Below, in pieces: positions 52,880 through 62,807 of a stretch of DNA of 64,000 nt. Position 1 is the first letter of the stretch. Every line of letters begins with the position of its first letter. Under the pieces are notes generated by a model. That model ran no database searches and was not told the origin of the DNA. It was given only the letters and a program-made list of their open reading frames with translations. The translations under genes were made by a program, and so were the position numbers. This DNA comes from Micromonospora sp. NBRC 110009 (GTDB lineage: Bacteria > Actinomycetota > Actinomycetes > Mycobacteriales > Micromonosporaceae). Location: positions 3,100,001 through 3,164,000 of the forward strand of contig NZ_CP130427.1 in assembly GCF_030518795.1 (NCBI RefSeq). The letters are read 5' to 3'.

Positions 52880-52893
52880 GTTGCCAGTGCAAC
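52880..52893. promoter_or_regulatory. Palindromic operator candidate (GTTGC-n4-GCAAC) upstream of mmsA
   Basis: A perfect 5-4-5 inverted repeat lies about 65 bp upstream of the mmsA GTG. A local LacI- or ROK-type sugar-responsive repressor might bind here, but no such gene lies nearby. Confidence 0.5.
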
Positions 52894-53193
52894 CTATTGC
52901 GGGTGGAAGGACTTTCACAAGCTTCGGGCCTGAAAAAAGGGTAACAATCCTGCAATAAAGGGCGCTCACAGGCAAGTCCAATATCGGACTGACACCTGAA
53001 TGTGAGCGATATCACAATTCCGTTGGATGTCGTTCGGGCCGTCCGGGGTGTACCGCACCGGCCTGCTCGACATCATCGGCAATGGTGGCGCGGAGCGGTA
53101 GAGGGCCCTGGTTCCGGAACTTCTCGGCCGTCGCCCCGGCACGGACGCCCGGGGCCGGGTGCAGTGTGCCAGAGGTCTCTTGCCGCCGGCCGT
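52894..53193. other. Regulatory region upstream of the sugar-importer operon
   Basis: About 300 bp between the operator near mmsA and the 3' end of the YbaK gene. It has unusually AT-rich tracts (gaaaaaa, caataaagg) consistent with a promoter reading leftward, and a CRP-like palindrome at 53001-53016. I see no gene in it. Confidence 0.55.
53001..53016. promoter_or_regulatory. CRP-type palindrome TGTGA-n6-TCACA
   Basis: An exact TGTGA-gcgata-TCACA match to the cAMP-receptor-protein consensus used by enteric and mycobacterial CRP, 185 bp upstream of mmsA. Carbon-catabolite control of a sugar importer would make biological sense. Confidence 0.6.
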
Positions 53194-53673
53194 TCAGCGG
53201 GCCGCGATGGGGGCGGTGACGGCGTCGGTCAGCGCGACCAGATCCGCCGGGGCGAGTTGCACCTGCAGGCCCCGGCGGCCCGCCGAGACGTAGACGGTCG
53301 GGTGGTCCAGCGCCGACGCGTCGACCACGGTGGGCAGCCGCTTGCGCTGGCCGAGCGGACTTATCCCGCCGCGGACGTACCCGGTGGCCCGCTCGGCGAC
53401 CGTCCGGTCCGCCATGGCCGCCCGCTTGCCACCGCGCGCGGCGGCCAGCGCCTTGAGGTCCAGCTCGCCGGTGACCGGGACGACCGCCACGGTGAGCGCG
53501 CCGTCGACCTCGGTGACCAGCGACTTGAACACCTGCTCCGCCGGTACGCCGAGGGCCGCCGCGACCAGCGCGCCGTAGTTCGGCGCCTCGGGGGAGACGT
53601 CGTACGGGTGGGTGCGGTGGGCGATCTTCCGCTTGGTCAGCAGTGCCGTCGCCGGAGTGCCCTGTCCCGCCAT
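53194..53673 (-). CDS. ybaK: YbaK/EbsC-family Cys-tRNA(Pro)/aminoacyl-tRNA deacylase
   Basis: This 159-aa protein has a YbaK fold: 'TPATALLTKRKIAHRTHPYDV' at the N-terminus, 'VPAEQVFKSLVTEVDGALTVAVVP' (about 45-68) with the catalytic Lys in 'QVFKSL', and 'YVRGGISPLGQRKRLPTVVD' with the GxxP-type loop. These free-standing enzymes hydrolyse Cys-tRNA(Pro) or similar mischarged tRNAs. ATG at 53673 is chosen; an in-frame TTG lies 9 bp upstream. It is convergent to nothing and monocistronic. Confidence 0.92.
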   Translation of the reverse strand: MAGQGTPATALLTKRKIAHRTHPYDVSPEAPNYGALVAAALGVPAEQVFKSLVTEVDGALTVAVVPVTGELDLKALAAARGGKRAAMADRTVAERATGYVRGGISPLGQRKRLPTVVDASALDHPTVYVSAGRRGLQVQLAPADLVALTDAVTAPIAAR

Positions 53674-53720
53674 GCCCGACAAGCTAACCCGGCCGGGGCG
53701 CGCGGGCGAGGGAGAAACCG

Positions 53721-54950
53721 TCAGCCGGGAACCGGCCGGCAGAGCAGGACCGTCGGCGCGCCGGCCACCCGGGTCAGCACCAGGCTGGCCGAGGCGTCCC
53801 CGGCCAGCTTCAGGTCCCGCCGCAGCCGCTCCGGCTCCAGCGCCGAGCCGCGCTTGAGGATCTCCACCCGGCCGACCCGGCGCTCGCGGAGCAGGGCGCG
53901 CAGCCGCTTCAGCGAGAACGGCAGCACGTCCGTGACCTCCAGGCAGCGGGCGAAGGGCGTGGTCACGCGCTCGTCGGCGTACAGGTACGCGATGCTCGGG
54001 TCGGCCAGGTTCCCGCCCAGCGTGGTGGCCAGCTCGGCGACCAGGTGGGCGCGGACCACCGCCGGGTCCGGGTCGTACAAGAAGCGGCGGACCGGCCCGA
54101 CGGTTGCCTCGATCTCGCCCGAGCCGGTCAGCTGATAAGGCTGATAAGAGGGGACCCCTGCTCTACCGGAGGCGTTAAGAAGGGGCCCTTCCTTCAACAC
54201 GGTCGCGCGGCGGGGCACCTCGGCCAGCGCGCCGCACCAGAGCGCCGCCTCGACCAGGTCGCCGTCCACGCTGACCCATTCGGCCTCGGCGCCCGCCGGG
54301 ATCAGCCCGTGGTCCAGGCCGGGGGCCACCTTGACCACCGTGCGCGGCACCCGCTCGGCCAGCCCGGTGACGAAGTCCCAGGGCGGCGAGTAGGCGTTCG
54401 GGTCGAAGATCCGCCGTCCGGTGCCCGCCGCCCGCCGGGCCGGGTCGCAGAAGACCGCCTCCACCCGGCTGACGTCGAACGCCGTCGCGTCCCCGCACTC
54501 CACGGTGAACCACGCGCCCAGCCCGGCCGCCTCGGCGTTCGCGGCGGCCATCGCGGCGGTCACCGGGTCGGCCTCCACCCCGTACACGCGGATGCCGGCG
54601 CGGGCGGCGGCGAGCGCGTCCGCGCCGAGGCCGCAACCCAGGTCGGCGAGGGTGCGCACCCCGGCGGCGTGCAGGCGCGCGGCCCGCCGGTCGGCGACCA
54701 CCCGGCGGGTGGCCTGCTCCAGCCCGGGGCGGGTGAGGAACATGCCGTCGGCCTCCGGCCCGAACTTGCCCACCGCCCGGCGGCGCAGCTCGGCCTGCGT
54801 CAGTGCCGCCGCCGCGAGTCCGGCCGGCACCCCGGCCGAGCGGAGCGCCGCCGCCGCGGCCAGCGGGTCGCCGCCGGCCACCCGGGCGGCCGCGGCGAGC
54901 GCGGCCGACCCCTCGGGGGTACGCAGGGCGGCGAGCTGGTCCAGATCCAC
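53721..54950 (-). CDS. Class I SAM-dependent methyltransferase with THUMP-like C-terminal region
   Basis: This 409-aa protein has a SAM-binding domain in the middle ('TLADLGCGLGADALAAARAG', about 102-121; 'VYGVEADPVTAAMAAANA'; 'VEAVFCDPARR'). The C-terminal part ('VLPFSLKRLRALLRERRVGRVEILKRG') is of the THUMP-like type found in actinobacterial proteins of unknown RNA or protein target. The repeated palindrome at 54132-54198 lies in frame and adds a loop 'NASGRAGVPSYQPYQLTG' near residue 260. GTG at 54950 is chosen because upstream codons lack homology. The function is not established. Confidence 0.8.
   Translation of the reverse strand: MDLDQLAALRTPEGSAALAAAARVAGGDPLAAAAALRSAGVPAGLAAAALTQAELRRRAVGKFGPEADGMFLTRPGLEQATRRVVADRRAARLHAAGVRTLADLGCGLGADALAAARAGIRVYGVEADPVTAAMAAANAEAAGLGAWFTVECGDATAFDVSRVEAVFCDPARRAAGTGRRIFDPNAYSPPWDFVTGLAERVPRTVVKVAPGLDHGLIPAGAEAEWVSVDGDLVEAALWCGALAEVPRRATVLKEGPLLNASGRAGVPSYQPYQLTGSGEIEATVGPVRRFLYDPDPAVVRAHLVAELATTLGGNLADPSIAYLYADERVTTPFARCLEVTDVLPFSLKRLRALLRERRVGRVEILKRGSALEPERLRRDLKLAGDASASLVLTRVAGAPTVLLCRPVPG
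54132..54198. repeat. Second copy of the GGGCCC palindromic repeat, inside the methyltransferase gene
   Basis: The segment contains two ctgataag direct repeats (54132-54139 and 54141-54148), aggggacccct, and the core ttaagaaggggcccttcctt at 54175-54194. The core matches the right half of the nasA copy (13950-13969) in 16 of 19 or more positions. The insertion keeps the reading frame open. Confidence 0.75.
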
Positions 54951-55116
54951 GCGCCCATTCTCCGGCCCCGGCCGGACCGTCCGGACGGTGGTGTCAGCGC
55001 CGGACGGGGGTGGCGGCCACGAAGGCCCGCCAGGTCGCGGTTCGAAGGTGAACACCGGACCGGACGGGTCCTTGCTGTCCGGACGGCTCGGCGCCGGCGA
55101 CACGAGGGGTGGCGGG

Positions 55117-55143
55117 TTGGCACTCTCCTTGACGGAGTGCTAG
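55117..55143. promoter_or_regulatory. CIRCE element 1 (HrcA operator)
   Basis: TTGGCACTC-n9-GAGTGCTAG matches the CIRCE consensus TTAGCACTC-n9-GAGTGCTAA at 16 of 18 defined positions. It overlaps the -35 box of the groES promoter, where HrcA would block polymerase under non-stress conditions. Confidence 0.92.
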
Positions 55144-55157
55144 CCGAGGAATAACCT
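55129..55157 (+). promoter_or_regulatory. groESL promoter
   Basis: -35 TTGACG (55129-55134) and -10 TAACCT (55152-55157) with 17-bp spacing, embedded between the two CIRCE elements. The arrangement resembles Streptomyces groES1 promoters. Confidence 0.75.
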
Positions 55158-55162
55158 GCGAG

Positions 55163-55189
55163 TTAGCACTCTCGCCCTGAGGGTGCCAA
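55163..55189. promoter_or_regulatory. CIRCE element 2
   Basis: TTAGCACTC-n9-GGGTGCCAA has an exact left half and a right half with two changes from consensus. It lies at the predicted transcription start, 20 bp beyond the first element, giving double HrcA control. Confidence 0.85.
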
Positions 55190-55325
55190 CGCCCGGGCCC
55201 GGTGCCCGGGGGTTTAACGCCAGGCGGACCGGCACCCGCGACGACGGCCCCGCCCGGTGGCATGTGGCAGATTGACACTGGTCGGCCCCGGTCGACCGGT
55301 AACGAAACCAGTACCCCAGGAGGGT

Positions 55326-57357
<2,032 letters not shown>

Positions 57358-57379
57358 TCCCACGCCTACGGCCTGAGTC

Positions 57380-57410
57380 AGGGCGCACCGCCTTCCCGGC
57401 GGTGCGCCCT
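57380..57410 (+). terminator. Stem-loop terminator after groEL
   Basis: A perfect 13-bp stem (57380-57392 with 57398-57410) has a 5-nt loop and lies 23 bp past the groEL stop. Confidence 0.75.
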
Positions 57411-57480
57411 GATCCGTATCTGGTTACGGAACGCTGACGTGGTTGGCGGCCGCCCGGTCGGCTCGACAACACTGGTCGGC

Positions 57481-59181
57481 GTGAGCAGCATCTCCCGCGG
57501 CCACGCCGCGCTGGCCGGGGTCACCGCCGCGGCCGTGGCCATCGGCGCCGCCGAACCGGTGGCCGTCCTCACCGGACCCCGATCCGCGCCGCTGATCGCG
57601 GTCGGCGGGCTGGTGGTCGACCTGGTGCCCGAGTCGCTGAAGCATCTCGCCATCTCGCTCTTCGGCACCCACGACAAGATCGCCCTGCTGATCGGGACCG
57701 GGGTGCTGCTGGCCGCGTTCGCCGCGCTGCTCGGCGTGCTGGCCGCCCGGCGGCTCCGGATCGGCCTGGCCGGCATCGCCGCGTTCGCCGCCCTCGGGGT
57801 GGTCGCCGCGCTGACCCGGCCCGGCGCGGGCCCCGCCGCGGCACTCCCCGCGCTGGTCGGGGCGGCACTGGGCGGGCTGACGCTGTGGCTGCTGCTGGCC
57901 GGTCCGCTGGCCCCCGACCTCTGGTCCTGGTCCCCGCCCACCCCCGCGGGATCCGGCGCGCCGGCCGGTCCCGCCGGGCCGACCGCCCCGGCCGCGCCCG
58001 CCGAACCCACGTCGGCCGGTCCGGTGGGCGGGCCCGAGGTCCGGCCGGGGGAGCCGGCACCCATCGGTGCCCGGGCGGCGGGTCGGCCCGGGGAGCGCGG
58101 GGACGAGGCCGACCAGGAGGGGCGGCGGCGGTTCCTGACCGGGGCGGGGGCGCTGCTGGGCGCGGCGGCGGTGGCCGGGCTCGGCGGGCACTGGCTCGCC
58201 GGGCGGCGCGGCGTCTCGGCGGCCCGCCAGTCGGTAACCCTGCCCACCCCGTCGGCCGCCGCGCCGGCGGCGCCGGCCGGCGCCGACCTGTCGCTGGCCC
58301 AGCTCGCCCCGTACGTGACCCCGAACAGCGGCTTCTACCGGATCGACACCGCGCTGGTGGTGCCGCAGGTGGACCCGGCGACCTGGCGGCTGCGCATCCA
58401 CGGCCGGGTCCGCAACCCGATCGAGTTGAGCTTCGCCGACCTGCTGGCCCGGCCCATGGTCGAGCGGTACGTGACGCTGGCCTGCGTCTCCAACGAGGTG
58501 GGCGGGGACCTGATCGGCAACGCCCGCTGGCTGGGCGTACCGATCAAGGAACTGCTGGACGAGGCCGACCCGGAGGACGGCGCGGACCAGGTGGTCGGGC
58601 GCTCGGTCGACGGCTGGACCTGCGGCACCCCGACGGCGGTGCTCCGCGACGGGCGGGACGCGCTGCTCGCGGTGGGGATGAACGGCGAGCCGCTGCCGGT
58701 GGCGCACGGCTTCCCGGTGCGGATGGTGGTCCCCGGGCTCTACGGGTACGTCTCGGCGTGCAAGTGGGTGACCGAGCTGGAGCTGACCAGCTTCGCCGAC
58801 TTCGACGCGTACTGGGTGCCGCGGGGGTGGGCGGCCCAGGGGCCGATCAAGACGGAGTCCCGGATCGACACCCCGGGCCCGCGCAACCGGCTCACCGCCG
58901 GCGCGGTCATGGTGGCCGGGGTGGCCTGGGCCCAGCACCGCGGCATCCGCCGGGTCGAGGTACGCGTCGACGGCGGCCTGTGGCGGGAGGCGACGCTCGC
59001 CCCGACGGTCTCGGTGGACACCTGGGTGCAGTGGTCGTGGCGCTGGGACGCCACTCCCGGGGAGCACACCCTCCAGGTCCGGGCCACCGACGCCGACGGG
59101 GTGACCCAGACCGCGCAGCGCCGTCCGGTCGCGCCGGACGGCGCCACCGGCTGGCACACTGTCAAGGTCGCCGTGCGCTGA
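57481..59181 (+). CDS. Membrane-anchored molybdopterin oxidoreductase, sulfite-oxidase family
   Basis: This protein is about 566 aa. The N-terminal part has four or five TM helices (about 8-150), then a Pro/Ala-rich linker and an internal twin-arginine-like motif 'RRRFLTGAGALLGAAAVAG' (about 216-234). An Oxidored_molyb domain (about 290-450; Mo-ligand Cys in 'VTLACVSNEVGG') and a C-terminal Mo-co dimerisation/Ig-like domain ('VEVRVDGGLWREATL') follow. It probably faces the outside and oxidises sulfite or reduces an S- or N-oxide, with the electron partner unknown. GTG at 57481 is chosen, but GTG at 57439 is possible and adds 14 residues. No clear ribosome site is seen for either. Confidence 0.8.
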   Translation: MSSISRGHAALAGVTAAAVAIGAAEPVAVLTGPRSAPLIAVGGLVVDLVPESLKHLAISLFGTHDKIALLIGTGVLLAAFAALLGVLAARRLRIGLAGIAAFAALGVVAALTRPGAGPAAALPALVGAALGGLTLWLLLAGPLAPDLWSWSPPTPAGSGAPAGPAGPTAPAAPAEPTSAGPVGGPEVRPGEPAPIGARAAGRPGERGDEADQEGRRRFLTGAGALLGAAAVAGLGGHWLAGRRGVSAARQSVTLPTPSAAAPAAPAGADLSLAQLAPYVTPNSGFYRIDTALVVPQVDPATWRLRIHGRVRNPIELSFADLLARPMVERYVTLACVSNEVGGDLIGNARWLGVPIKELLDEADPEDGADQVVGRSVDGWTCGTPTAVLRDGRDALLAVGMNGEPLPVAHGFPVRMVVPGLYGYVSACKWVTELELTSFADFDAYWVPRGWAAQGPIKTESRIDTPGPRNRLTAGAVMVAGVAWAQHRGIRRVEVRVDGGLWREATLAPTVSVDTWVQWSWRWDATPGEHTLQVRATDADGVTQTAQRRPVAPDGATGWHTVKVAVR

Positions 59182-59225
59182 CGGGTCACCCCGCGGAATC
59201 CGGATATTCCGGGCCGGCCCCTCGT

Positions 59226-59231
59226 TAGCCT
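59226..59231 (+). promoter_or_regulatory. -10 box of a probable leaderless ltrA promoter
   Basis: TAGCCT ends 6 nt before the GTG start at 59238 and no Shine-Dalgarno sequence is present. Confidence 0.5.
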
Positions 59232-59237
59232 CATCCG

Positions 59238-60407
59238 GTGGAGGCGGGGCAGGGACGCAGGCGGTCGCTGATCCACGGCTACGGGACCGCCCGGCGGGCC
59301 AGCTGGCTGGAACTCTTCTTCGACCTGGTGTTCGTGGTCGCGGTGTTCCGGCTCGGCCAGCTGCTGCTGGACGATCCGTCGACGCGCGGGCTGTTGGTCT
59401 ACGCCGGCCTGATCAGCACGATCTGGTGGTTGTGGTTCAGCTTCTCCTACTTCGCCGACCTGTTCGACGACGACCGTCCACCGAGCCGACTGGTGCAGCT
59501 CGCCGCGATGCTGGGAGTGCTGGCCCTCTCCGCCGCCCTGCCGAGCGCGAGCGCCGCCGACGCGGAGCGCTTCGCGGTGGCGTACGGGCTGCTGCTGGTG
59601 CTGCTCACCGCCGCGTACGGGGTGGTGGGCCGGATCGACGTCGAGGCGCGCGAGTTCTGCTGGTGGAACGCCGGCGGCTTCCTCTCCGCCGCCGTGCTCT
59701 GGTTCGGTTCGCTGCTGGCGCCGCCACCGCTGCGGTACGGGGTCTGGGCGGTCGCCCTGGCCGTCAACGCCGCGATCGCCGGGCCGCTGGCGTACGCCCT
59801 GGTGTCCCGGGCACCCACCCAGAAGTCGCACATGCCCGAACGGTTCGGCCTGTTCACCATCGTGGTGCTCGGGGAGGCGGTGCTGGCCGTCGCGAACGGT
59901 ATCGACGCCAGTGGCTGGCAACCGAGCTCGGTGGCGATCGGCGTCGCCGGGTTCGTCATCGCCTGCGGGGTGTGGTGGGTGTACTTCCTCGCCACGTACG
60001 ACAGCGAGGCGGGCAACCGGGTGCTGCGCGCCGGACGGCAGGCGACCGTCCGCAGCTACTTCTACGCCTACGGCCACCTGGTGGTCTACGCGGCGATCGT
60101 GACCGCGAGTGTCGCCGTCGAGCTGGCGGCGAAGGCGGCGGCGCATCAGGGACCCGGCCACGAGGTGGCCGCGCGGCTGCTGGGCGGCAGCCAGCTGGCG
60201 ATGATGGCCGGTTGCGTCATCATCTACCGGGGGATCAGCCTGTCGGTCAGCCGGCCGGTCGCGCTGACCCAGGCCGGGCTGGCGCTCGTCGCGCTGGTGA
60301 TCGCCCTGGCGGGGCCGCCGCCGCTGGTGGCGGTGTCGCTCAGCGCGGCGGCCTGGGTGGTGCTGGCGGTCGTCGAGCAGCGCTCCGCGTCGGGCCCGCG
60401 TCGGTGA
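59238..60407 (+). CDS. ltrA: Low temperature requirement protein A (LtrA) family membrane protein
   Basis: This 389-aa protein has about ten or eleven TM helices. The family signature 'ASWLELFFDLVFVVAVFRLG' (about 21-40) and 'HMPERFGLFTIVVLGEAVLAVANG' (about 201-224) are clear. LtrA was named from a Listeria cold-growth mutant; its transport function is not known. The gene is monocistronic with a leaderless-type start. It is convergent to the SDR gene, with a 111-bp gap. Confidence 0.9.
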   Translation: MEAGQGRRRSLIHGYGTARRASWLELFFDLVFVVAVFRLGQLLLDDPSTRGLLVYAGLISTIWWLWFSFSYFADLFDDDRPPSRLVQLAAMLGVLALSAALPSASAADAERFAVAYGLLLVLLTAAYGVVGRIDVEAREFCWWNAGGFLSAAVLWFGSLLAPPPLRYGVWAVALAVNAAIAGPLAYALVSRAPTQKSHMPERFGLFTIVVLGEAVLAVANGIDASGWQPSSVAIGVAGFVIACGVWWVYFLATYDSEAGNRVLRAGRQATVRSYFYAYGHLVVYAAIVTASVAVELAAKAAAHQGPGHEVAARLLGGSQLAMMAGCVIIYRGISLSVSRPVALTQAGLALVALVIALAGPPPLVAVSLSAAAWVVLAVVEQRSASGPRR

Positions 60408-60518
60408 CCGCCGGAGCGCCGGGGGTGACCGGCCCTCGCCCGGTCGACGCCGCACGCAGGGCACGCGGCCCGCTCCACGGCATGCGGGAGCGGGCCGCGG
60501 CGGCCCGGCCGAACGAAC

Positions 60519-61265
60519 TCAGACGGCGATGCGCCCACCGTCGACGGGCAGGATCGCGCCGTGCACGAAGCTCGCCCGGTCGGTCGCCAGGAAGATGATC
60601 GCCTCGGCGATCTCCTCGGCCGAGCCGGGCCGGCGGGCCGGGAGCGTCGTCGCCAACTGGTCGAAGTCATCGCCCATGCCGGCGGTGCCCTCGGTGCGGG
60701 TCGGGCCGGGGCTGACCGCGTTGACCCGGACCCCGTGCGGCCCGTACTCGGCGGCCCACGACTTGGTGAGCAGCACCAGCGCGGCCTTGCTGGCCCCGTA
60801 CAGGCCCATCCCCGCCTGGCCGAACTCGGCGACCATGGTGGTCAGGTTGATGATCGAGCCCTCGCCCCGCTTCACCATCTCCGGGGCGAGCTCGGCGACC
60901 AGGAAGTACGGCACCTTCACGTTCAGCGAGAACACCTCGTCGAAGGTCTGCTCGGTCGTCAGCTCGGTCGGGCCGAACGGATAGATCCCGGCGTTGTTGA
61001 CCAGGATGTCCACGTGGCCGGCCAGCTCCCTGGTCCGTGCGGCCAGCTTTCGGGCCGAGGCCTCGTCGCGCAGGTCGATGGCGACGAAGTCGGCCCGGCC
61101 ACCGCTCGCCCGGATGTCGCGGACCACCTGGTCGCCCCGCTCGGCGTCCCGGCCGGAGATCACCACGTGCGCGCCGAGGTCGGCGAGCGCCTTGGCGGCC
61201 GCCCGGCCGATGCCGCTGTTGCCACCGGTGACCAGCGCCGACCTGCCCTGCAATGCTGTGCTCAT
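60519..61265 (-). CDS. SDR-family oxidoreductase
   Basis: This 248-aa classical short-chain dehydrogenase has cofactor motif 'TGGNSGIG' (about 13-20), 'NNAGIYP' and active site 'YGASK' with Tyr and Lys. The usual catalytic Ser position in 'NLTTMVAE' is Thr, a change seen in some active relatives. 'ISGRDAERG' after beta-2 suggests NADP preference. It is probably controlled by the LysR protein upstream, as a TTATG palindrome lies in its promoter. The substrate is unknown. Confidence 0.92.
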   Translation of the reverse strand: MSTALQGRSALVTGGNSGIGRAAAKALADLGAHVVISGRDAERGDQVVRDIRASGGRADFVAIDLRDEASARKLAARTRELAGHVDILVNNAGIYPFGPTELTTEQTFDEVFSLNVKVPYFLVAELAPEMVKRGEGSIINLTTMVAEFGQAGMGLYGASKAALVLLTKSWAAEYGPHGVRVNAVSPGPTRTEGTAGMGDDFDQLATTLPARRPGSAEEIAEAIIFLATDRASFVHGAILPVDGGRIAV

Positions 61266-61374
61266 CGTTCACCCACTTCTGTTCCGCAAAGCTGCGACTT
61301 CGGTCGGGGCTGTCCCGACCAGTAGGTGAAAGTCGGCGGGGGGATCGAGCTTTCCCGGCGAGTCGATGGCGTCA

Positions 61375-61391
61375 CTTATGGCGGCCATAAG
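61375..61391. promoter_or_regulatory. LysR-type operator (T-N11-A palindrome) upstream of the SDR gene
   Basis: CTTATGGC-G-GCCATAAG is a perfect 8-1-8 palindrome containing the T-N11-A core of LysR-type sites. It lies 110 bp upstream of the SDR start and 17 bp from the end of the LysR gene. Confidence 0.7.
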
Positions 61392-61407
61392 CGAACCGCC
61401 CGGCGGC

Positions 61408-62316
61408 CTAGCGGACCTGCTCCGGCCGCCGGATCTCCAGGGCGGCAATCAGCTGGCCGAGGTCGCGGCGGCGGGAGCTGGCCGGCCACACCGCCCAGGT
61501 GCGCCGGATCAGGGGATGCCCGACCAGTGGCGACCAGGTGACCGAGGCCGGGAGCGGCGGCGAGAAGTCGGGCGGCGCCAGCGCGAACGCTCCGCCTGCG
61601 GTCACGGCCGCGAGTTTCACCTCGGCGATCAGCTCCTGCCCTTCCGGTGCGGCGGGCCCGAGATCCAGCCCGTGACTGCGCAGGATCGCGGTGAGTTCGT
61701 CGTACCAGGCGGGGCTGCCGGAGCGGGGGAAACCGACCCAGTCCAGCCCGGCGAGCGCGTCGAGCCGGATCCCGTCCGGCCCGGCGAGCGCGGCGGCCCG
61801 GGTGGTGGCCAGCAGCACGCCCAGCCGCTCCTCGACGGCCAGTACGGCGTCCAGGTCGAGGCCGATCGGGTGTTCGCGGACCAGCCCGACGTCGAGCTCG
61901 CTCTGGCGCAGCGCGGTGAGCTGTGCCGCGGTGGACATGTGGCGGGCCTGGACCCGGGTATCCGGGTAGGCGGTGGCGAGGTCGGCGAGCGGTCTGGTCA
62001 GCAGGTCGGGAGGAAGCTCCAGCGGGATGCCGAGCCGGAGGAGGCCGCCGCCCGCCGCGGCGTGCCGGGTGACCGCGGCCACCGCCTGGTCGTACCGCGC
62101 GAGGACGGCGCGCGCCTCCGCCAGCAGGGTCATGCCCGGCTCGGTGGCCCGCACGCCGGTGCTGCCGCGGACCACCAGTTGCACGCCGAGCTGTCGCTCC
62201 AGCGCGTTCATGGTCTGCGACAGTGCGGGCTGACTCACATGCATCCGCCGTGCGGCCGCGGACAGGCTCCCTTCCTCGACGACCGCCACGAACGCCCGCA
62301 TTTCCCGCAGTTCCAC
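61408..62316 (-). CDS. LysR-family transcriptional regulator
   Basis: This 302-aa regulator has an N-terminal winged helix (about 2-62; 'SLSAAARRMHVSQPALSQTM' is the recognition region) and a LysR_substrate domain (about 88-295). It sits head-to-tail upstream of the SDR gene, 142 bp away, with the palindrome in between, so it probably activates the SDR gene in response to an effector. ATG at 62316 has no strong ribosome site. Confidence 0.93.
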   Translation of the reverse strand: MELREMRAFVAVVEEGSLSAAARRMHVSQPALSQTMNALERQLGVQLVVRGSTGVRATEPGMTLLAEARAVLARYDQAVAAVTRHAAAGGGLLRLGIPLELPPDLLTRPLADLATAYPDTRVQARHMSTAAQLTALRQSELDVGLVREHPIGLDLDAVLAVEERLGVLLATTRAAALAGPDGIRLDALAGLDWVGFPRSGSPAWYDELTAILRSHGLDLGPAAPEGQELIAEVKLAAVTAGGAFALAPPDFSPPLPASVTWSPLVGHPLIRRTWAVWPASSRRRDLGQLIAALEIRRPEQVR

Positions 62317-62372
62317 CGGCCCATCACACCACGCCCACCCGTGGCTCCCGGGCGGTCCGGGGCGGGCATATG

Positions 62373-62404
62373 CCGACGCCGCGCCCTACCGGGCGCGGCG
62401 TCGG
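62373..62404. terminator. Stem-loop after whiD
   Basis: A perfect 14-bp stem (62373-62386 with 62391-62404) with a tetraloop, 20 bp past the whiD stop. It separates whiD from the LysR gene on the same strand. Confidence 0.75.
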
Positions 62405-62423
62405 GTTGGTCGGTGTCGGTGGA

Positions 62424-62807
62424 TCAGGCGATCTTGCGCTGGTCCGGCACGGCGGTCTTGTGCGGCCGGCCGAGGCGGGCCTCCAGCCGGGCGACGTCCA
62501 CCCGGGTCTGCCGGCGGTCGGCCAGGTCCTCCCAGCCGAGGGCGAGCAGGCGCAGCCGCTCCGCCTCGCTGAACCCGCCCCACACGCCGTAGGGCTCGCG
62601 GACCGACAGGGCGTGCGCGGCGCACTCGGCGCGCACGGGGCAGCTCCGGCAGACCGCCTTGGCGCCCGACTCGCGGCGCAGTCGCGAGGAGCCGCGCTCG
62701 CCGTCGGGGTGGAAGAACTGGGCGCTGTCCCGGCCCCGGCAGGCACCGAGCCGCTGCCAGTCCCACAGGTCGACGATGGGTCCAGGCAGCCTACGTACGT
62801 TCGACAT
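62424..62807 (-). CDS. whiD: WhiB-family iron-sulfur regulator, WhiD/WhiB3-like
   Basis: This 127-aa Wbl protein has Cys23, Cys53, Cys56 and Cys62 (C-n29-CxxC-n5-C) to hold an O2- and NO-sensitive [4Fe-4S] cluster. The 'GVWGG' turn (74-78) binds the principal sigma factor, and a basic C-terminal helix contacts DNA. In Streptomyces whiD neighbours bldM, and in mycobacteria whiB3 neighbours groEL1; the present position between groEL and bldM fits that orthology. WhiD is needed for late sporulation. ATG at 62807 follows AGGAGG; a GTG six bases upstream is less well spaced. Confidence 0.93.
   Translation of the reverse strand: MSNVRRLPGPIVDLWDWQRLGACRGRDSAQFFHPDGERGSSRLRRESGAKAVCRSCPVRAECAAHALSVREPYGVWGGFSEAERLRLLALGWEDLADRRQTRVDVARLEARLGRPHKTAVPDQRKIA

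Noticed and set aside
54993..55325. Small genes in the region before groES
   Set aside because: Short frames overlap the CIRCE elements and promoter and lack codon bias; this is regulatory DNA.
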